Notes: generated from the letters alone by a model not told the origin. Positions 17,069 through 26,567 are shown, numbered from the stretch's first letter. The stretch is 64,000 nt of DNA from Pontiella sulfatireligans (GCF_900890705.1 NZ_CAAHFH010000003.1:1-64000); one strand, 5' to 3'. Made by a program: numbers and translations.

Positions 17069-18439
17069 TTATTCCCCTTCCAGCTCCAGCAACTTCTGGT
17101 TCACGTGGGGCTTGGCATCCTTCTTAAATTCATTCTGCATTTTAGCCAGCAGTTCCTGCGCTTTTTCCGGGTGCGACTTCACGCAGTTTTTCTCTTCGGA
17201 AACATCCTTTTCAAGATTGTAGAGCTCCATGTTCAGATCCGAGTCAAAGGGTGATGCATTGGCCAGCAGCAATTTCCAATCCCCGGAGCGCAGCGCTAGA
17301 TTTTTCGGCGTACGCCAGTAGAAGTTTTCCGGTTCCGGTTCTGCGAGAAAATCACGCCCGGACGATGGGTCATCCAGTTTCACCAGACCGAGGATCGTGT
17401 GGTACAAATCCTGAACAATCACCGGGCGGTTCCAATCCTTGGAACTCAACCGTCCTTTCCAATACATAAACGCCGGCGTACACACTCCGCCATCGTAAGG
17501 AGAGGCCTTCCAGCCGCGCAACGGGCCGACATCGCCATAGACGCCGTCATTGCCATAGAAATTGATCGAGAAGGCTTCTTCCGGGATATACCACTTTTTG
17601 CCCGGAGCCGACGGCCCGTTGTCGCTGAAGAACACCACCAACGTATTTTCCAAAAGCTGTTGTTTTTCCAGGGTCTGAAAAATCTGCCCAATGGAATCAT
17701 CCAACTGTGCCATCATACCGGCATAGCCCACGCGGGTTTTTGTGTCGAATTTACCTTCATAGGGCGCGACCCATTTGGGATCAACCTGGATCGGCACATG
17801 CGGAGCGGTATAACTGACACACAGGAAAAAAGGGTCCTTGCCTGCGTCATTTAAATAACGAACCGCTTCTGCGGTCAATAGATCAGTGGTGTGTCCTTCT
17901 TCCTTCGGCGCAACTTCATCATTTCGCCACCAGTCATAACCGATCTCTGGGTTTTCGCGCGTATACTGGTCGAACCAACCACCGCGTAAACCATAATGCA
18001 TTTCAAAACCGTGTGCACATGGAGCCAGTTCCGATTGCACGCCTAGGTGCCATTTTCCGATCAGAGCGGTTTTATACCCATTTTTCAGGAATACTTCCGG
18101 CAGGGTCTCTTTTTCAGCTGGGATTCCATAATGATCGTCATGCTGAATCGGATACACAATCCCCGAACGGCTCGGTGCTTCTCCGGTAAAAAACGCAGCG
18201 CGCGTCGGCGTGCAGGTAGAGTAGGTATAAAACTTGTTCAATCGAATACCTTGTTTTGCATATCGATCAATCTGAGGCGTCTTGATATCACCGCCCATAT
18301 AACCAACATCCTGCCATCCGGCATCATCCAAAACAAAAACCAGCACATTCGGTAACTGCTCCTGAACCGGACTGGCACCGCCGAGTACTGCCGCATTGAA
18401 CATACTCAAAAAAACTAACCCCGTTAAAACGCGTTTCAT
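17069..18439 (-). CDS. Sulfatase (S1 family, CTPTR)
   Basis: The product has 456 residues. MKRVLTGLVFLSMFNAAVLGG is a signal peptide. PNVLVFVLDDAGWQDVGYMGG carries the metal-binding aspartates; the active site is STCTPTRAAFFTG, where Cys is the formylglycine precursor; GKWHLG and SDNGPS are the later conserved blocks. Length is normal for arylsulfatase A-like enzymes. The start overlaps the end of the upstream beta-helix gene by 4 bp (ATGA), so the two are co-translated. Cysteine rather than serine fits maturation by either FGE or anSME; an anaerobe would use anSME. Probable role: desulfation of oligosaccharides released by the neighbouring enzymes. Confidence 0.92.
   Translation of the reverse strand: MKRVLTGLVFLSMFNAAVLGGASPVQEQLPNVLVFVLDDAGWQDVGYMGGDIKTPQIDRYAKQGIRLNKFYTYSTCTPTRAAFFTGEAPSRSGIVYPIQHDDHYGIPAEKETLPEVFLKNGYKTALIGKWHLGVQSELAPCAHGFEMHYGLRGGWFDQYTRENPEIGYDWWRNDEVAPKEEGHTTDLLTAEAVRYLNDAGKDPFFLCVSYTAPHVPIQVDPKWVAPYEGKFDTKTRVGYAGMMAQLDDSIGQIFQTLEKQQLLENTLVVFFSDNGPSAPGKKWYIPEEAFSINFYGNDGVYGDVGPLRGWKASPYDGGVCTPAFMYWKGRLSSKDWNRPVIVQDLYHTILGLVKLDDPSSGRDFLAEPEPENFYWRTPKNLALRSGDWKLLLANASPFDSDLNMELYNLEKDVSEEKNCVKSHPEKAQELLAKMQNEFKKDAKPHVNQKLLELEGE
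17430..17444. repeat. Palindrome TTCCAA-TCC-TTGGAA
   Basis: Exact copy inside the sulfatase gene, read as TCC AAG GAT TGG AAC (SKDWN). Confidence 0.8.
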
Positions 18440-20172
18440 TGCCCCGCCTCCTTATGCATTAATTTAACTTTCCCCCATTCGCTTTTTGCCTCAAGCACCC
18501 AGCTTGGAGCATCTCCCAAACGGTGCGTCAACTGAGCTTCATAAAGCGATTCCGGTTCAACCGGAGTCCCGTACGATTCAACAATTCCAAGGTGATCTTC
18601 GTTGAAGGTCGACCTCACGCCGTGAAAACCGATGTAATTGGGATAGACAATCTTGGTCTTGCCGAAATACATGTCCTTCTTCTCTTCTGCGGTTTTCGGC
18701 ATGTTCCAATAGTCGTGGTAAATTTTTTCACCGATCTGCTCAAAGTTCCAGAAGGTCAGGTCGACCAGATGATTGGGTTGCAGAAAGGAAGCTCCCCCAT
18801 TATTGCGCAGGTTGGCGACAGAACTGTCCCACAGAGAACAGTATGGAAACTGCGCATGAAAATCGGGCCCGCCGCAACGTGGAGTTTGCTTTGTTTCACC
18901 GACTGATTCATAACGCCAAATCACGCCGCCGACATGCTCATGCGAAATGCCGCACCCGTGAAAGGATCCTATATCGCTCAAGTCCTGGCAAAGGCCGATC
19001 AGATTTCCATACCCCCATTTTGTATTGAAGTTTCCATGCCCCTGATGCCCATCAACGGTGTTCATCAGGAAGGACGTGGCCATACAGCCGGTGGCATAAC
19101 AGGCGTGCGACAGATCCGTAAAGCGGCAGCGGCGGATCCAGCCATTCTTGCCCTGAATCATCTCAACCGCAAAATACCCGCTGTCGTGGATATAATCTTT
19201 GTGATGCACAAACGGAGTCGGGCTGTTACCACTAAAATGGATATCCTCTACCCCCCAGCCCTGCGTGGTCGGATAATCATAGACCTTCCACCCGTGGCTC
19301 GGATTAATATCCGTGTGCAACGGTTCTTCCAGAAAGAGAGTATTCCCCTCGATCTTAACTACCGTATGCTTTTCTGCCACCGACACACCGTTGTCTACAA
19401 TTTCGTGGAATATGTCGCGTGGCTTCAGCCCCTTCAGAAAAACGTCGTTGGCCGCCGTGTTCTGCATATGCAACATAATCGTCTGACCGATCTTAAACTT
19501 CGAAGCATTGGCCGCATCAATTCTGAACGTTCCGTTTTTTGCGGCCTCGACTACTGTAGTTACCGGAACAAACGACTCCCGGAGTCTAAAGTGATAGGCC
19601 CCGCTTCCGGGCGTTTCAAAACTGAATACCGGAGGCGTCGTCCACTTCTTTGTTGTGTCTTCCGGCACATAATGGTGTTTCTGGTGAATCTCACTACCGC
19701 CCTGGCCACTACCACTTCCCCGCAAAACAATATTAGCTCCATGAATTTTGATTGATTCCTTTCGGCCTTCTTTTTCCGCAACCAAGAATTTTCCTTTTGG
19801 GAAAAAGACGATGCCTGAACCGTTGGCCTCTGCCGCCTTAACCGCTTTCTGAATCGCATCGAAGTCGGATTTGCCATCGTTCGCAACGGCACCGAAATCA
19901 ATAACGTTAAAAACCTCCCAGGTTACATCCGGAATCGCTTCGGTTCCGTATTTATACCCTGCCCATGAATAATCAGGAATCACCGGTTTGCCGGAAACCC
20001 AGTCTTTCCAGACCTTGGAAGTTTCAGCAGATGAAAAAACGGAGCTACCTAAAAACATCAGCACTAGCACGGATGCAAAAATTGGAGGGCGACGCTCCGT
20101 CGGAGCTTCACCGCAGATCAGGGTTCCCACGGAGCGTCGCCCTCTACGAGTAGTGCGTTTTTTCATATCCAT
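18436..20172 (-). CDS. Secreted right-handed beta-helix (pectin-lyase-like) protein
   Basis: The product has 578 residues. After an unusual basic N-terminus comes the hydrophobic signal segment ASVLVLMFLGSSVFSSA. The body opens FNVIDFGAVANDGKSDFDAIQKAV, the classic start of pectate-lyase-superfamily proteins, then GSGIVFFPKGKFLV and later the WDSSVANLRNNGG and PNYIGFHGV blocks, which I associate with DUF4955-type proteins. It is probably a periplasmic or secreted polysaccharide lyase or hydrolase of uncertain specificity. The start is coupled to the upstream esterase stop (TAATG), with GGAG 5 nt away. Codons about 9-29 are formed by a palindromic insertion that lengthens the n-region of the signal peptide while keeping frame. 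Confidence 0.8.
   Translation of the reverse strand: MDMKKRTTRRGRRSVGTLICGEAPTERRPPIFASVLVLMFLGSSVFSSAETSKVWKDWVSGKPVIPDYSWAGYKYGTEAIPDVTWEVFNVIDFGAVANDGKSDFDAIQKAVKAAEANGSGIVFFPKGKFLVAEKEGRKESIKIHGANIVLRGSGSGQGGSEIHQKHHYVPEDTTKKWTTPPVFSFETPGSGAYHFRLRESFVPVTTVVEAAKNGTFRIDAANASKFKIGQTIMLHMQNTAANDVFLKGLKPRDIFHEIVDNGVSVAEKHTVVKIEGNTLFLEEPLHTDINPSHGWKVYDYPTTQGWGVEDIHFSGNSPTPFVHHKDYIHDSGYFAVEMIQGKNGWIRRCRFTDLSHACYATGCMATSFLMNTVDGHQGHGNFNTKWGYGNLIGLCQDLSDIGSFHGCGISHEHVGGVIWRYESVGETKQTPRCGGPDFHAQFPYCSLWDSSVANLRNNGGASFLQPNHLVDLTFWNFEQIGEKIYHDYWNMPKTAEEKKDMYFGKTKIVYPNYIGFHGVRSTFNEDHLGIVESYGTPVEPESLYEAQLTHRLGDAPSWVLEAKSEWGKVKLMHKEAGQ
20085..20144. repeat. Palindromic element inside a signal-peptide region
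   Basis: Two perfect 16-bp arms, GAGGGCGACGCTCCGT at 20085-20100 and its reverse complement at 20129-20144, flank a 28-base centre. The left arm also overlaps a short inner hairpin GCTCCG-T-CGGAGC. The element is translated as RRGRRSVGTLICGEAPTERR between MDMKKRTT and the hydrophobic core. It resembles REP/RPE-type palindromic insertions. Confidence 0.75.
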
Positions 20173-21137
20173 TATAACTCCATCATAAACTGAAAGGTTT
20201 GCTCCGCAAATCCCGGAGGTGGCTCGTGCCCGAAGTCCGGGTATATCTCGATCGACTTTTCAGCCGTGATTTTATTATAGGCCGCAAACTGGGTGGACGG
20301 CGGACAAATGGTATCCGCCAGCGTGGCACCAAAAAAAACGTCTGCTGAGATCTTGGAAACATGGTGCTGAACATCGATGTATCCCAGACGGGTAAAGAAT
20401 TCATCCTGCCGTTTATGTTGCGGGTCTACCCGCCGAAAAAAATCGGTGAGTTCGGCATAGGCATCTTTTGCCAGATCCATTTCCCACACCCGTTGATAAT
20501 CGCAAAGGAAGGGATGCAAGGCGGCAACCCGCTGAATCCTCGGCTCCAGCGCAGCGCAGACCAGCGCCAGCGCTCCGCCTTGACTGCCGCCTATGGTTCC
20601 AATACGGGCTTCATCCACGCGGTCCAATCCCATCACGATATGCGCCAGTTGGACCGTATCGAGAAAATTGGATCGGTAGAGCAGTTTTTCCGCTCCATCT
20701 TCCAGCCCTCGGATAATATGGCCGTAGTGCGTATTGCCCGAAACTCCGCCGACATCTTCCGACAAGCCGCCCTGCCCGCGGCAGTCGAGCGCCGCCACGG
20801 CATATCCCGCAGCAACATATGCCAACTTATCGAGCCATCCACCGCAATCGCCGGTATAGCCATGAAACATCAGCACGGCCGGACGCTTTTCTTCGACCAA
20901 TTTCGGATGAATCAGCTTAGCATGAATCCGCGCCCCGCCGATGCCTGTAAACCACAGATGCGAGCAAACGGCATACGACGTTTGAAATTCCTCGTCCGGA
21001 ATGATTTCAATCTGCGGGTCAACCGACAGCATTTCAGCCGCAGCCTTTTCCCAATACGCATCAAAATCACCCGGGTTAGGATTTGTCCCCTGATAGAGGA
21101 GCAACTTCTCAAGCGGCATATCAAACGTCGATGGCAT
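20172..21137 (-). CDS. Acetyl xylan esterase / cephalosporin-C deacetylase family (CE7)
   Basis: The product has 321 residues, the usual CE7 length, with no signal peptide. The alpha/beta-hydrolase features are in order: LMFHGYTG near 110, DCRGQGGLSED, nucleophile Ser in GTIGGSQGGALA (about 190), Asp in LADTICPP and His in DFGHEP near the end. CE7 enzymes remove acetyl groups from short oligosaccharides in the cytoplasm. The stop overlaps the start of the beta-helix gene by one base. Its place in a sulfatase/glucuronidase cluster suggests the imported glycan is acetylated. Confidence 0.9.
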   Translation of the reverse strand: MPSTFDMPLEKLLLYQGTNPNPGDFDAYWEKAAAEMLSVDPQIEIIPDEEFQTSYAVCSHLWFTGIGGARIHAKLIHPKLVEEKRPAVLMFHGYTGDCGGWLDKLAYVAAGYAVAALDCRGQGGLSEDVGGVSGNTHYGHIIRGLEDGAEKLLYRSNFLDTVQLAHIVMGLDRVDEARIGTIGGSQGGALALVCAALEPRIQRVAALHPFLCDYQRVWEMDLAKDAYAELTDFFRRVDPQHKRQDEFFTRLGYIDVQHHVSKISADVFFGATLADTICPPSTQFAAYNKITAEKSIEIYPDFGHEPPPGFAEQTFQFMMEL

Positions 21138-21149
21138 GATTCTCTCCTA

Positions 21150-21225
21150 GAGAGTACTATTACGTACTGCGTATTTCGTATCAGAAACTCATACCTGACC
21201 TACGCAATACGTAATACGTAATACA
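21150..21225. repeat. Intergenic short-word repeat block (TACGTAA type)
   Basis: This is a low-complexity block of TACGTAATACG-like words between the GH2 and esterase genes. The 24 bases at 21158-21181 occur identically in reverse orientation at 36179-36202. Confidence 0.75.
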
Positions 21226-21227
21226 CA

Positions 21228-22961
21228 TTATGCGTTATATCTAGGTTCTGCCCAGAGTTTCTTCAGGAAGTGACAGACCATTTTCGGCTGTCGATCGCGG
21301 GTGAACGCGCCCTTCTTGTTGCCGCCAACGCGTACAAAGTTTTGCGCGGTTCGGAAGTCTGCAAAGTTCCAGATGTGCTCGCCAACGACATAGTCGAGAT
21401 CGCGCATGACTTCAATGAGCCCGAGGATCAGCTCGGTCTGGTATTCCTCGCTCCACTGCTCGGCCGGCAGGCTGTGCAGGCCGGGGATGGTATCTGCGCC
21501 AAACTCGGTGATGAGGATCGGCTTTTTAAACTTGGCGTACATTTTTTCGAGCGTCTCGCGCAGGTCGTCTTTCGCCGACGCAATCTGTCCGGGCAGGTGG
21601 TACCAGCCGGGATAGAGGTTCACGCCGACCACGTCGAAGAATTCCATCACCATGTCTTCCTCGGCCTTGCAGGTAATCATCGTCACCGGGCGGGTGGCGT
21701 CCATCGACCGCACCAGCTCGGAGAGCGCCTTGAAATATGGAATCGATTCCGGGCGGTTGGTAGTGGCTTCGTTGGCCACCGACCACATCACAACCGAAGG
21801 ATAGTTGCGGTCGCGCTCGATCAGCTCAGCCAAAACTTTCAGGTGGGCATCAAGCGTCTTTTGCGTCACAAACTCAAAGTTGATCGAAACCGCCGGCGCT
21901 TCGGAAATGAGCAGAATGCCCTGCTCGTCGCACAGCTGGATCAGCTCTTCCGAATAGGGATAGTGCGTAGTCCGGTAAGAGTTGGCGTTGATCCATTTCA
22001 ACAGCTCGTGGTCGCGCACGTTCACGGCATGGTTCAATCCTTTGCCGCTGATGTGGAAATCTTCGTGGCGGCCAAAGCCCTGGAAATAGACCGGCTTGCC
22101 ATTGAGCAGAATGCGGTCGCCTTTCACCTCGACGGTACGCACGCCAAAACGCTGCGTGTACTCGTCCAGCATATTTCCAGTAGCGTCCAAAATCTGGATT
22201 TTTACATAGTAGAGATTCGGCTGATAAACATCCCAAAGTTTGGCGTTTTCAATATCGAACGACACGCTGAATCCGCCGTCAGCAATGGGCGTTTCCACGG
22301 TGGTTTCCAAACATTGGAAAATTGCTTTGGCCGCAGAACCCGCGACCTCGCCGGTCAGGTTCACTGTACCGGTCGTTCCGGCCACGTCGGTAGTGACGAC
22401 CACTTTATCGAGCCAGGCAGTCTTCGATGTGGTGTAGATCATGACTGGGCGCTGAATGCCTGCATAGGGGAAAAAGTCGAACGGCGTATCTGGATATTGT
22501 CCGGCAAACTGCCCCGGTTCCGGACTGTTCTGCAAGTTGCCCATCGGAACGGTTTCGGCAGAAAGAATATTTTCCACCCGCACCGTAATCAGATTTTCAT
22601 TTTCAAAGTCGATGATGTCGGTAACATCGAACTCAAACGGCGTGTAGCCGGTTTCGTGGGAGCCGAGACGCTGCCCGTTCAGGAAGGCTTCGCCGCGGTA
22701 GCTGACCGAGTTAAAGCGCAGCACAACACGCTCGTCCTTGAGCATTTTCGGCATGGTCACCTTGCGGGCATACCAGACACCGGCGTGGTGCATGCGGAAC
22801 TCTTCTTCCGTGAACAAGTCGTTGTACGAGCTCGGAACAGCCACCTGTTTTTCGGGCACAAAGCCGTTGGAATAGTCGCCCTGGTCGAGTTCGCGGGCAA
22901 AATCCCAGATGCCGTTAAGTTCAAATAAATCGCGGGTGCGGGTGCGTTGTGGGTAGATCAT
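21228..22961 (-). CDS. Beta-glucuronidase-like glycosidase (GH2)
   Basis: The product has 577 residues with no signal peptide, so it is cytoplasmic. The order is that of GH2: jelly-roll sugar-binding domain (LNGIWDFARE, VSYRGEAFLNGQRLGSHETGYTPFEFDVT), immunoglobulin-like domain (about 190-280), then the TIM barrel with GFGRHEDF. The acid/base Glu lies in MWSVANEAT (about 400) and the nucleophile Glu in ILITEFGAD (about 490). Length and the ANEAT/TEFGAD context match beta-glucuronidases better than the much longer beta-galactosidases. It should release glucuronic acid from oligosaccharides. It lies in the same orientation as the esterase downstream and a sulfatase upstream, separated by repeat-like spacers. 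Confidence 0.87.
   Translation of the reverse strand: MIYPQRTRTRDLFELNGIWDFARELDQGDYSNGFVPEKQVAVPSSYNDLFTEEEFRMHHAGVWYARKVTMPKMLKDERVVLRFNSVSYRGEAFLNGQRLGSHETGYTPFEFDVTDIIDFENENLITVRVENILSAETVPMGNLQNSPEPGQFAGQYPDTPFDFFPYAGIQRPVMIYTTSKTAWLDKVVVTTDVAGTTGTVNLTGEVAGSAAKAIFQCLETTVETPIADGGFSVSFDIENAKLWDVYQPNLYYVKIQILDATGNMLDEYTQRFGVRTVEVKGDRILLNGKPVYFQGFGRHEDFHISGKGLNHAVNVRDHELLKWINANSYRTTHYPYSEELIQLCDEQGILLISEAPAVSINFEFVTQKTLDAHLKVLAELIERDRNYPSVVMWSVANEATTNRPESIPYFKALSELVRSMDATRPVTMITCKAEEDMVMEFFDVVGVNLYPGWYHLPGQIASAKDDLRETLEKMYAKFKKPILITEFGADTIPGLHSLPAEQWSEEYQTELILGLIEVMRDLDYVVGEHIWNFADFRTAQNFVRVGGNKKGAFTRDRQPKMVCHFLKKLWAEPRYNA
22315..22329. repeat. Palindrome TTCCAA-ACA-TTGGAA
   Basis: Exact copy inside the GH2 gene, read as TTC CAA TGT TTG GAA (FQCLE). 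This is the same DNA word as at 925 but in another codon frame. Confidence 0.8.
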
Positions 22962-22984
22962 GATTCTGTTCCTTTCTTTCAGTA

Positions 22985-23057
22985 ATTCGCAACGATTAAT
23001 GTGTAAAAATCTCTGTTTCTTCTGTGTCTTCCGCGGTTTAAAAAAACCATTTGCGGT
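22985..23057. repeat. Intergenic repeat-like spacer
   Basis: The minus strand reads as AAACCGC words followed by GGAAGACACAGAAG and AAACAGAG. This is a low-complexity intergenic word pattern of the kind scattered between genes in this genome. No promoter is recognised. Confidence 0.5.
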
Positions 23058-24683
23058 TTATTTTTTCCGTGGGGGTGTTTTTCCAGGATTTGGAACGAGC
23101 TCGGCCCAAGACTCGTAGCGGAAGCGATATGGGGCCGGCAGCGTATCTGCATATTTCATATATTTCGCCTTCATGCCCTCAGCCACTTCCGGTTTAACCT
23201 TCATCAAATCATCCTGCTCCAGCGGATCGTCTTTCATGTTGTGCAGGCTTATGAATGCAGCGCGGCCTTCTGGATAGGCTTGCTCCAGACCGGGATCGAG
23301 TGTGCCGATGAAACGCAGAATATAGTCGCCCTCGACAATCGCCCAACCACCGTTCCAGCGGTCACGTTCCTCCTGAGCGTTAACGATGGTTTTTTTACTG
23401 GAGTATCCCCAGGCCGGGGCATGAATGCCCGCCCAACAAAGTTCATCGTGCAGCGTCAGTTCCGGATTCGTGATGATTGGAAGCAGATTCTTGCCGTCGA
23501 TATTATCCGGCAGTGTTGCGCCGGCAGCCACCAGAGCCGTCGGGAGGACGTCCATGGACGATACGTTCTGGTCGATCACTGAGGCTGTTTTGATTTTGTC
23601 CGGCCAGACCATCATCATCGGAATGCGGGTGCCGCCCAGATAGAGCTGCCCCTTGTGCCCTTTGTGGACTCCGTTGCCGGGAATCAGACTCAGGTCGCCA
23701 TCGCCCGTTTTGCAGGTGGCACCATTATCGGAAAGGAAAAACAGAATCGTGTTATCCCACGCCCCGCGTTTTTTCAGCATATCGACGATGCGCTTCACCG
23801 ACTGGTCGACGCCGTAGATGTGGGAATAAAACTGATCGACTGCTTTGTAGCCGGTTTTGAAGCGATTTGCATATGCGGCCGGTGCATCAACATCGAGCGG
23901 AATGTGCACCGCATGCAGCGCCAGTTCCATGAAGAACGGCTTTCCTTTGTCCAGCGACTCCTCCATGAACGTCATGGCCTTGCGGGTGAAGAGGTCGGTG
24001 TTGTATTCGGTCGAAACGCCGGTGTATTCGCGGTTTTCCCAGATCAGTTCGGAGTTGTAGAACGGGCACTCCCAAAGGTTGTAGAAATAAGCATAGTCGA
24101 AACCGTTATTGAGTGGATGATCCTTTTCACAAACCGAGCCCCGGTAGCCGGCCTTAATCAAATCCGCATCCGTACCGCCCGCTGCTTCGACCTTTTTCTT
24201 GAGCACGTTGTCCTTCGAGCCGACATGCCACTTGCCGACAAAGCCGGTTGAATACCCCAAGCCCTGAAAGCGATCGGCCAGACAACGGCCTTCGGGCAAT
24301 CCGCAAACATTGATGTCGATATTGCGGTAGGCGCCCCAGCGGGTCGGACTGGTTCCGGTCAGCACCCCCTGACGCGCCGGTGCACAAAGGTTGCTCGCGG
24401 AAAATGCACGGGTAAAAACAACGCCCCTTTCAGCCAGCGTATCCATGAACGGCATCGCCCGGCGCGAAGCCTCCAGCGCCGCCTGCTGATCATAGGGTTC
24501 ATCCAGCAGTTCGGTATAGGCCTTGAAATCGGGATCGACCTCGTCCAGCTCCAGTTGTCTGGCCACCGGCGCAAAATGCCCCGTCCCAAAGTCATCCAGC
24601 AGCACGACCAAAATATTCGGTTGTTCCGCCGCTTGAAGCATCGACGCCGATACCGCAATTAGAACCAATAAACGCTTAAACAT
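23058..24683 (-). CDS. Sulfatase (S1 family, CAPAR)
   Basis: The start is taken at MFKRLLVLIAVSASMLQA, a signal peptide preceded by GAGGG; it overlaps the end of the symporter gene by 8 bp. An in-frame start 27 bp upstream would disrupt the signal peptide. The product is about 541 residues. Landmarks: PNILVVLLDDFGTG, active site SNLCAPARQGVLTGTSPTRWG, GKWHVGS, LSDNGATC. The fourth motif position is Ala (C-A-P-A-R), allowed but less common than Ser. The symporter/sulfatase coupling suggests that substrate desulfation and uptake are produced together. Confidence 0.9.
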   Translation of the reverse strand: MFKRLLVLIAVSASMLQAAEQPNILVVLLDDFGTGHFAPVARQLELDEVDPDFKAYTELLDEPYDQQAALEASRRAMPFMDTLAERGVVFTRAFSASNLCAPARQGVLTGTSPTRWGAYRNIDINVCGLPEGRCLADRFQGLGYSTGFVGKWHVGSKDNVLKKKVEAAGGTDADLIKAGYRGSVCEKDHPLNNGFDYAYFYNLWECPFYNSELIWENREYTGVSTEYNTDLFTRKAMTFMEESLDKGKPFFMELALHAVHIPLDVDAPAAYANRFKTGYKAVDQFYSHIYGVDQSVKRIVDMLKKRGAWDNTILFFLSDNGATCKTGDGDLSLIPGNGVHKGHKGQLYLGGTRIPMMMVWPDKIKTASVIDQNVSSMDVLPTALVAAGATLPDNIDGKNLLPIITNPELTLHDELCWAGIHAPAWGYSSKKTIVNAQEERDRWNGGWAIVEGDYILRFIGTLDPGLEQAYPEGRAAFISLHNMKDDPLEQDDLMKVKPEVAEGMKAKYMKYADTLPAPYRFRYESWAELVPNPGKTPPRKK

Positions 24684-26448
24684 CAGTTTGTCCCTCAACG
24701 CGTTTTGCATATCTTATCAGCCCCCAGCCTACTGCAAGGAGTACGCCCGAACAAAAGGCAATCGCCAAACGTCCCGATACCGGGTTCGGAATGAAGATGC
24801 CCAGCCCGACAAAGCCCCCGTACACCAGCGAGAGAGTTCCCATGATGCGAGCCTGCTGCGCGGTGTTGTCGTTGCCGATCTCCTTTTCAAAATCGACGGG
24901 CGTTTCCAGCCGGCGGGTAAACTCTGCGATATCTTTTCGATAGGCTACGTTGTGCTTGGTCTCTCGATAGAAAAGTTTGGTCAGGATAAAGAAGATCGAA
25001 CAGAGCGGAACCGTGAACATGTTCGTGAAGGTAAATTTATTGGTGACAGTGTATGAGGCAAAGCCTTCCCCGAACACATTCGTCATCCAGGCTTGAGCCT
25101 GTTCAGTCGGAGCCACGTCATAGACCAGGATCGTAGAAAGAATGCCGATAAGAATCGTGGCCCAGCCCGCCCAAGCCGGCGTTCTCTTGACAAAGATCGA
25201 CAGGAACAAGGCCACCGTAAGCGGCGCCTGAATGTAGGCGTTGATGTATAGATAGGCATCGAAAAGCGAGACCTCCCCTCTCGTCACAATCACCAGCGCA
25301 AGCACCAGCATGACCAGTCCGCAGAAGATGGTTGCCACGTGCCCCGCCTTAAGCTGCTCCTGCTCGGAGGCGTTTTTGCGGAAGATGGGCTGGTAGAAAT
25401 TCTTTACGAGGAAGCCGGCATTAACGTTGAGGGCCGTATCCATCGAAGACATCGTGGCAGCAAACAAGCCGGCGACGGTCAATCCCAGCAAGCCCTTGGG
25501 CAGCACCTCCATGCAGACGGCAATATAGGCCGCTTCGGAGGGGTTGCTGAACGAGGCATAGGTCTCCAGAAGATCCGGCACAAGGATGGTCGCCGCCATG
25601 GCGGGAAGGAACCAGGCTACCGGAAGGAGGATATAGCCGATAAGCGGAATCAACACGGATTTCTTGGCGTGCCGGTCGTCCTTGGCGGCAATATATTTTG
25701 CCGCACCGAAGAGAATGCTGTTCTTCAGATAGACGCCCCAGATCAGCCCAGTAACAATGTAGAGCCAGTCGTATTTAATCGAACCGATCGGATGGAAAAA
25801 CGTGCCATGCCCTTCCGGCAATCCCTTCAGCAGTTCGGAGAGGCCGCCGACGTGATGGATCGTGAGCGCCACAACGGCCACCGATACACCGGAAAGAAGA
25901 ACGGTCTGGACAAAATCGCTGCCGGACACCGCCCACTTGCCACCTATAAGCGTCATCACCGTGATGGTGACCGTGCAAAAGATGACGACCGGAATCTGAG
26001 GGAATCCAAAAGAAGTGGAAACCAGAATGGACAGGCCGACCAACCAGATCGCGCCACCGAAAAAGGCCGTGATGACCTGCAGCCAGGTGAACAGCTGTTC
26101 GTTGGATTTCCCCAGACGCAGCCGCACGGCATCCATCGCGGTAACGAGCCGCAACCGCCGGAAGTGTCCCGCAAACCAGAAATAACTGACGAGGAATCCG
26201 ACGATGTCCAGAATCGTGATGCTGAAGACGACCACGCCGAAGCTGTAGGCCATGCCGGCAGCACCCGTAAATGACCAAGCGCTGAAGTTGGAGACAAACG
26301 AGCTGGCCCCTAGCAGCCACCAATTCATCTTGCACCCGCCAGCGAAATAGTCCGTGCCACCTTTATTGAGACGCTTAAATACGAATCCAAGGGAGAGCGT
26401 AAACAGGAAATAGAATACAATTACGATATAGTCATAGATAGAAAGCAT
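24676..26448 (-). CDS. Sodium:solute symporter family transporter
   Basis: The start is set at MLSIYDYIVIVFYFLF with AAGGG 7 nt upstream; a longer frame reaches 26484 but has no ribosome site. The product of about 590 residues has 13-14 hydrophobic segments and SSS signatures such as FAGGCKMNWWLLGASSFVSNFSAWSFTG and GLFAATMSSMDTALN (sodium-site region). It resembles the sugar-type SGLT branch. Likely substrate: monosaccharide or uronic acid released by the cluster enzymes, taken up with sodium, fitting a marine host. A TGCGCA operator pair lies 78 bp upstream. Glycan uptake by an SSS symporter rather than SusC/D fits PVC bacteria. Confidence 0.9.
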   Translation of the reverse strand: MLSIYDYIVIVFYFLFTLSLGFVFKRLNKGGTDYFAGGCKMNWWLLGASSFVSNFSAWSFTGAAGMAYSFGVVVFSITILDIVGFLVSYFWFAGHFRRLRLVTAMDAVRLRLGKSNEQLFTWLQVITAFFGGAIWLVGLSILVSTSFGFPQIPVVIFCTVTITVMTLIGGKWAVSGSDFVQTVLLSGVSVAVVALTIHHVGGLSELLKGLPEGHGTFFHPIGSIKYDWLYIVTGLIWGVYLKNSILFGAAKYIAAKDDRHAKKSVLIPLIGYILLPVAWFLPAMAATILVPDLLETYASFSNPSEAAYIAVCMEVLPKGLLGLTVAGLFAATMSSMDTALNVNAGFLVKNFYQPIFRKNASEQEQLKAGHVATIFCGLVMLVLALVIVTRGEVSLFDAYLYINAYIQAPLTVALFLSIFVKRTPAWAGWATILIGILSTILVYDVAPTEQAQAWMTNVFGEGFASYTVTNKFTFTNMFTVPLCSIFFILTKLFYRETKHNVAYRKDIAEFTRRLETPVDFEKEIGNDNTAQQARIMGTLSLVYGGFVGLGIFIPNPVSGRLAIAFCSGVLLAVGWGLIRYAKRVEGQTDV

Positions 26449-26525
26449 AGGTATCCCTTTAGTAACTCCAATAGCTTGCGACACACAAAACTAACTGGTC
26501 CAACACTAGGTAACAACCGTCATTA

Positions 26526-26553
26526 TGCGCAATCCAAATCTATGATTTGCGCA
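26526..26553. promoter_or_regulatory. XylR-type operator, site 1 (symporter promoter)
   Basis: TGCGCA-N16-TGCGCA lies between the regulator's stop and the symporter start, 78 bp from the latter. Half-site spacing is 22 bp, two helical turns. It matches three other sites in the window. Confidence 0.75.
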
Positions 26554-26567
26554 CCATCTGATCTATT

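Noticed and set aside
21270..22928. A 552-codon plus-strand frame opposite the GH2 gene
   Set aside because: GH2 catalytic motifs are intact on the minus strand; the plus frame is a shadow.
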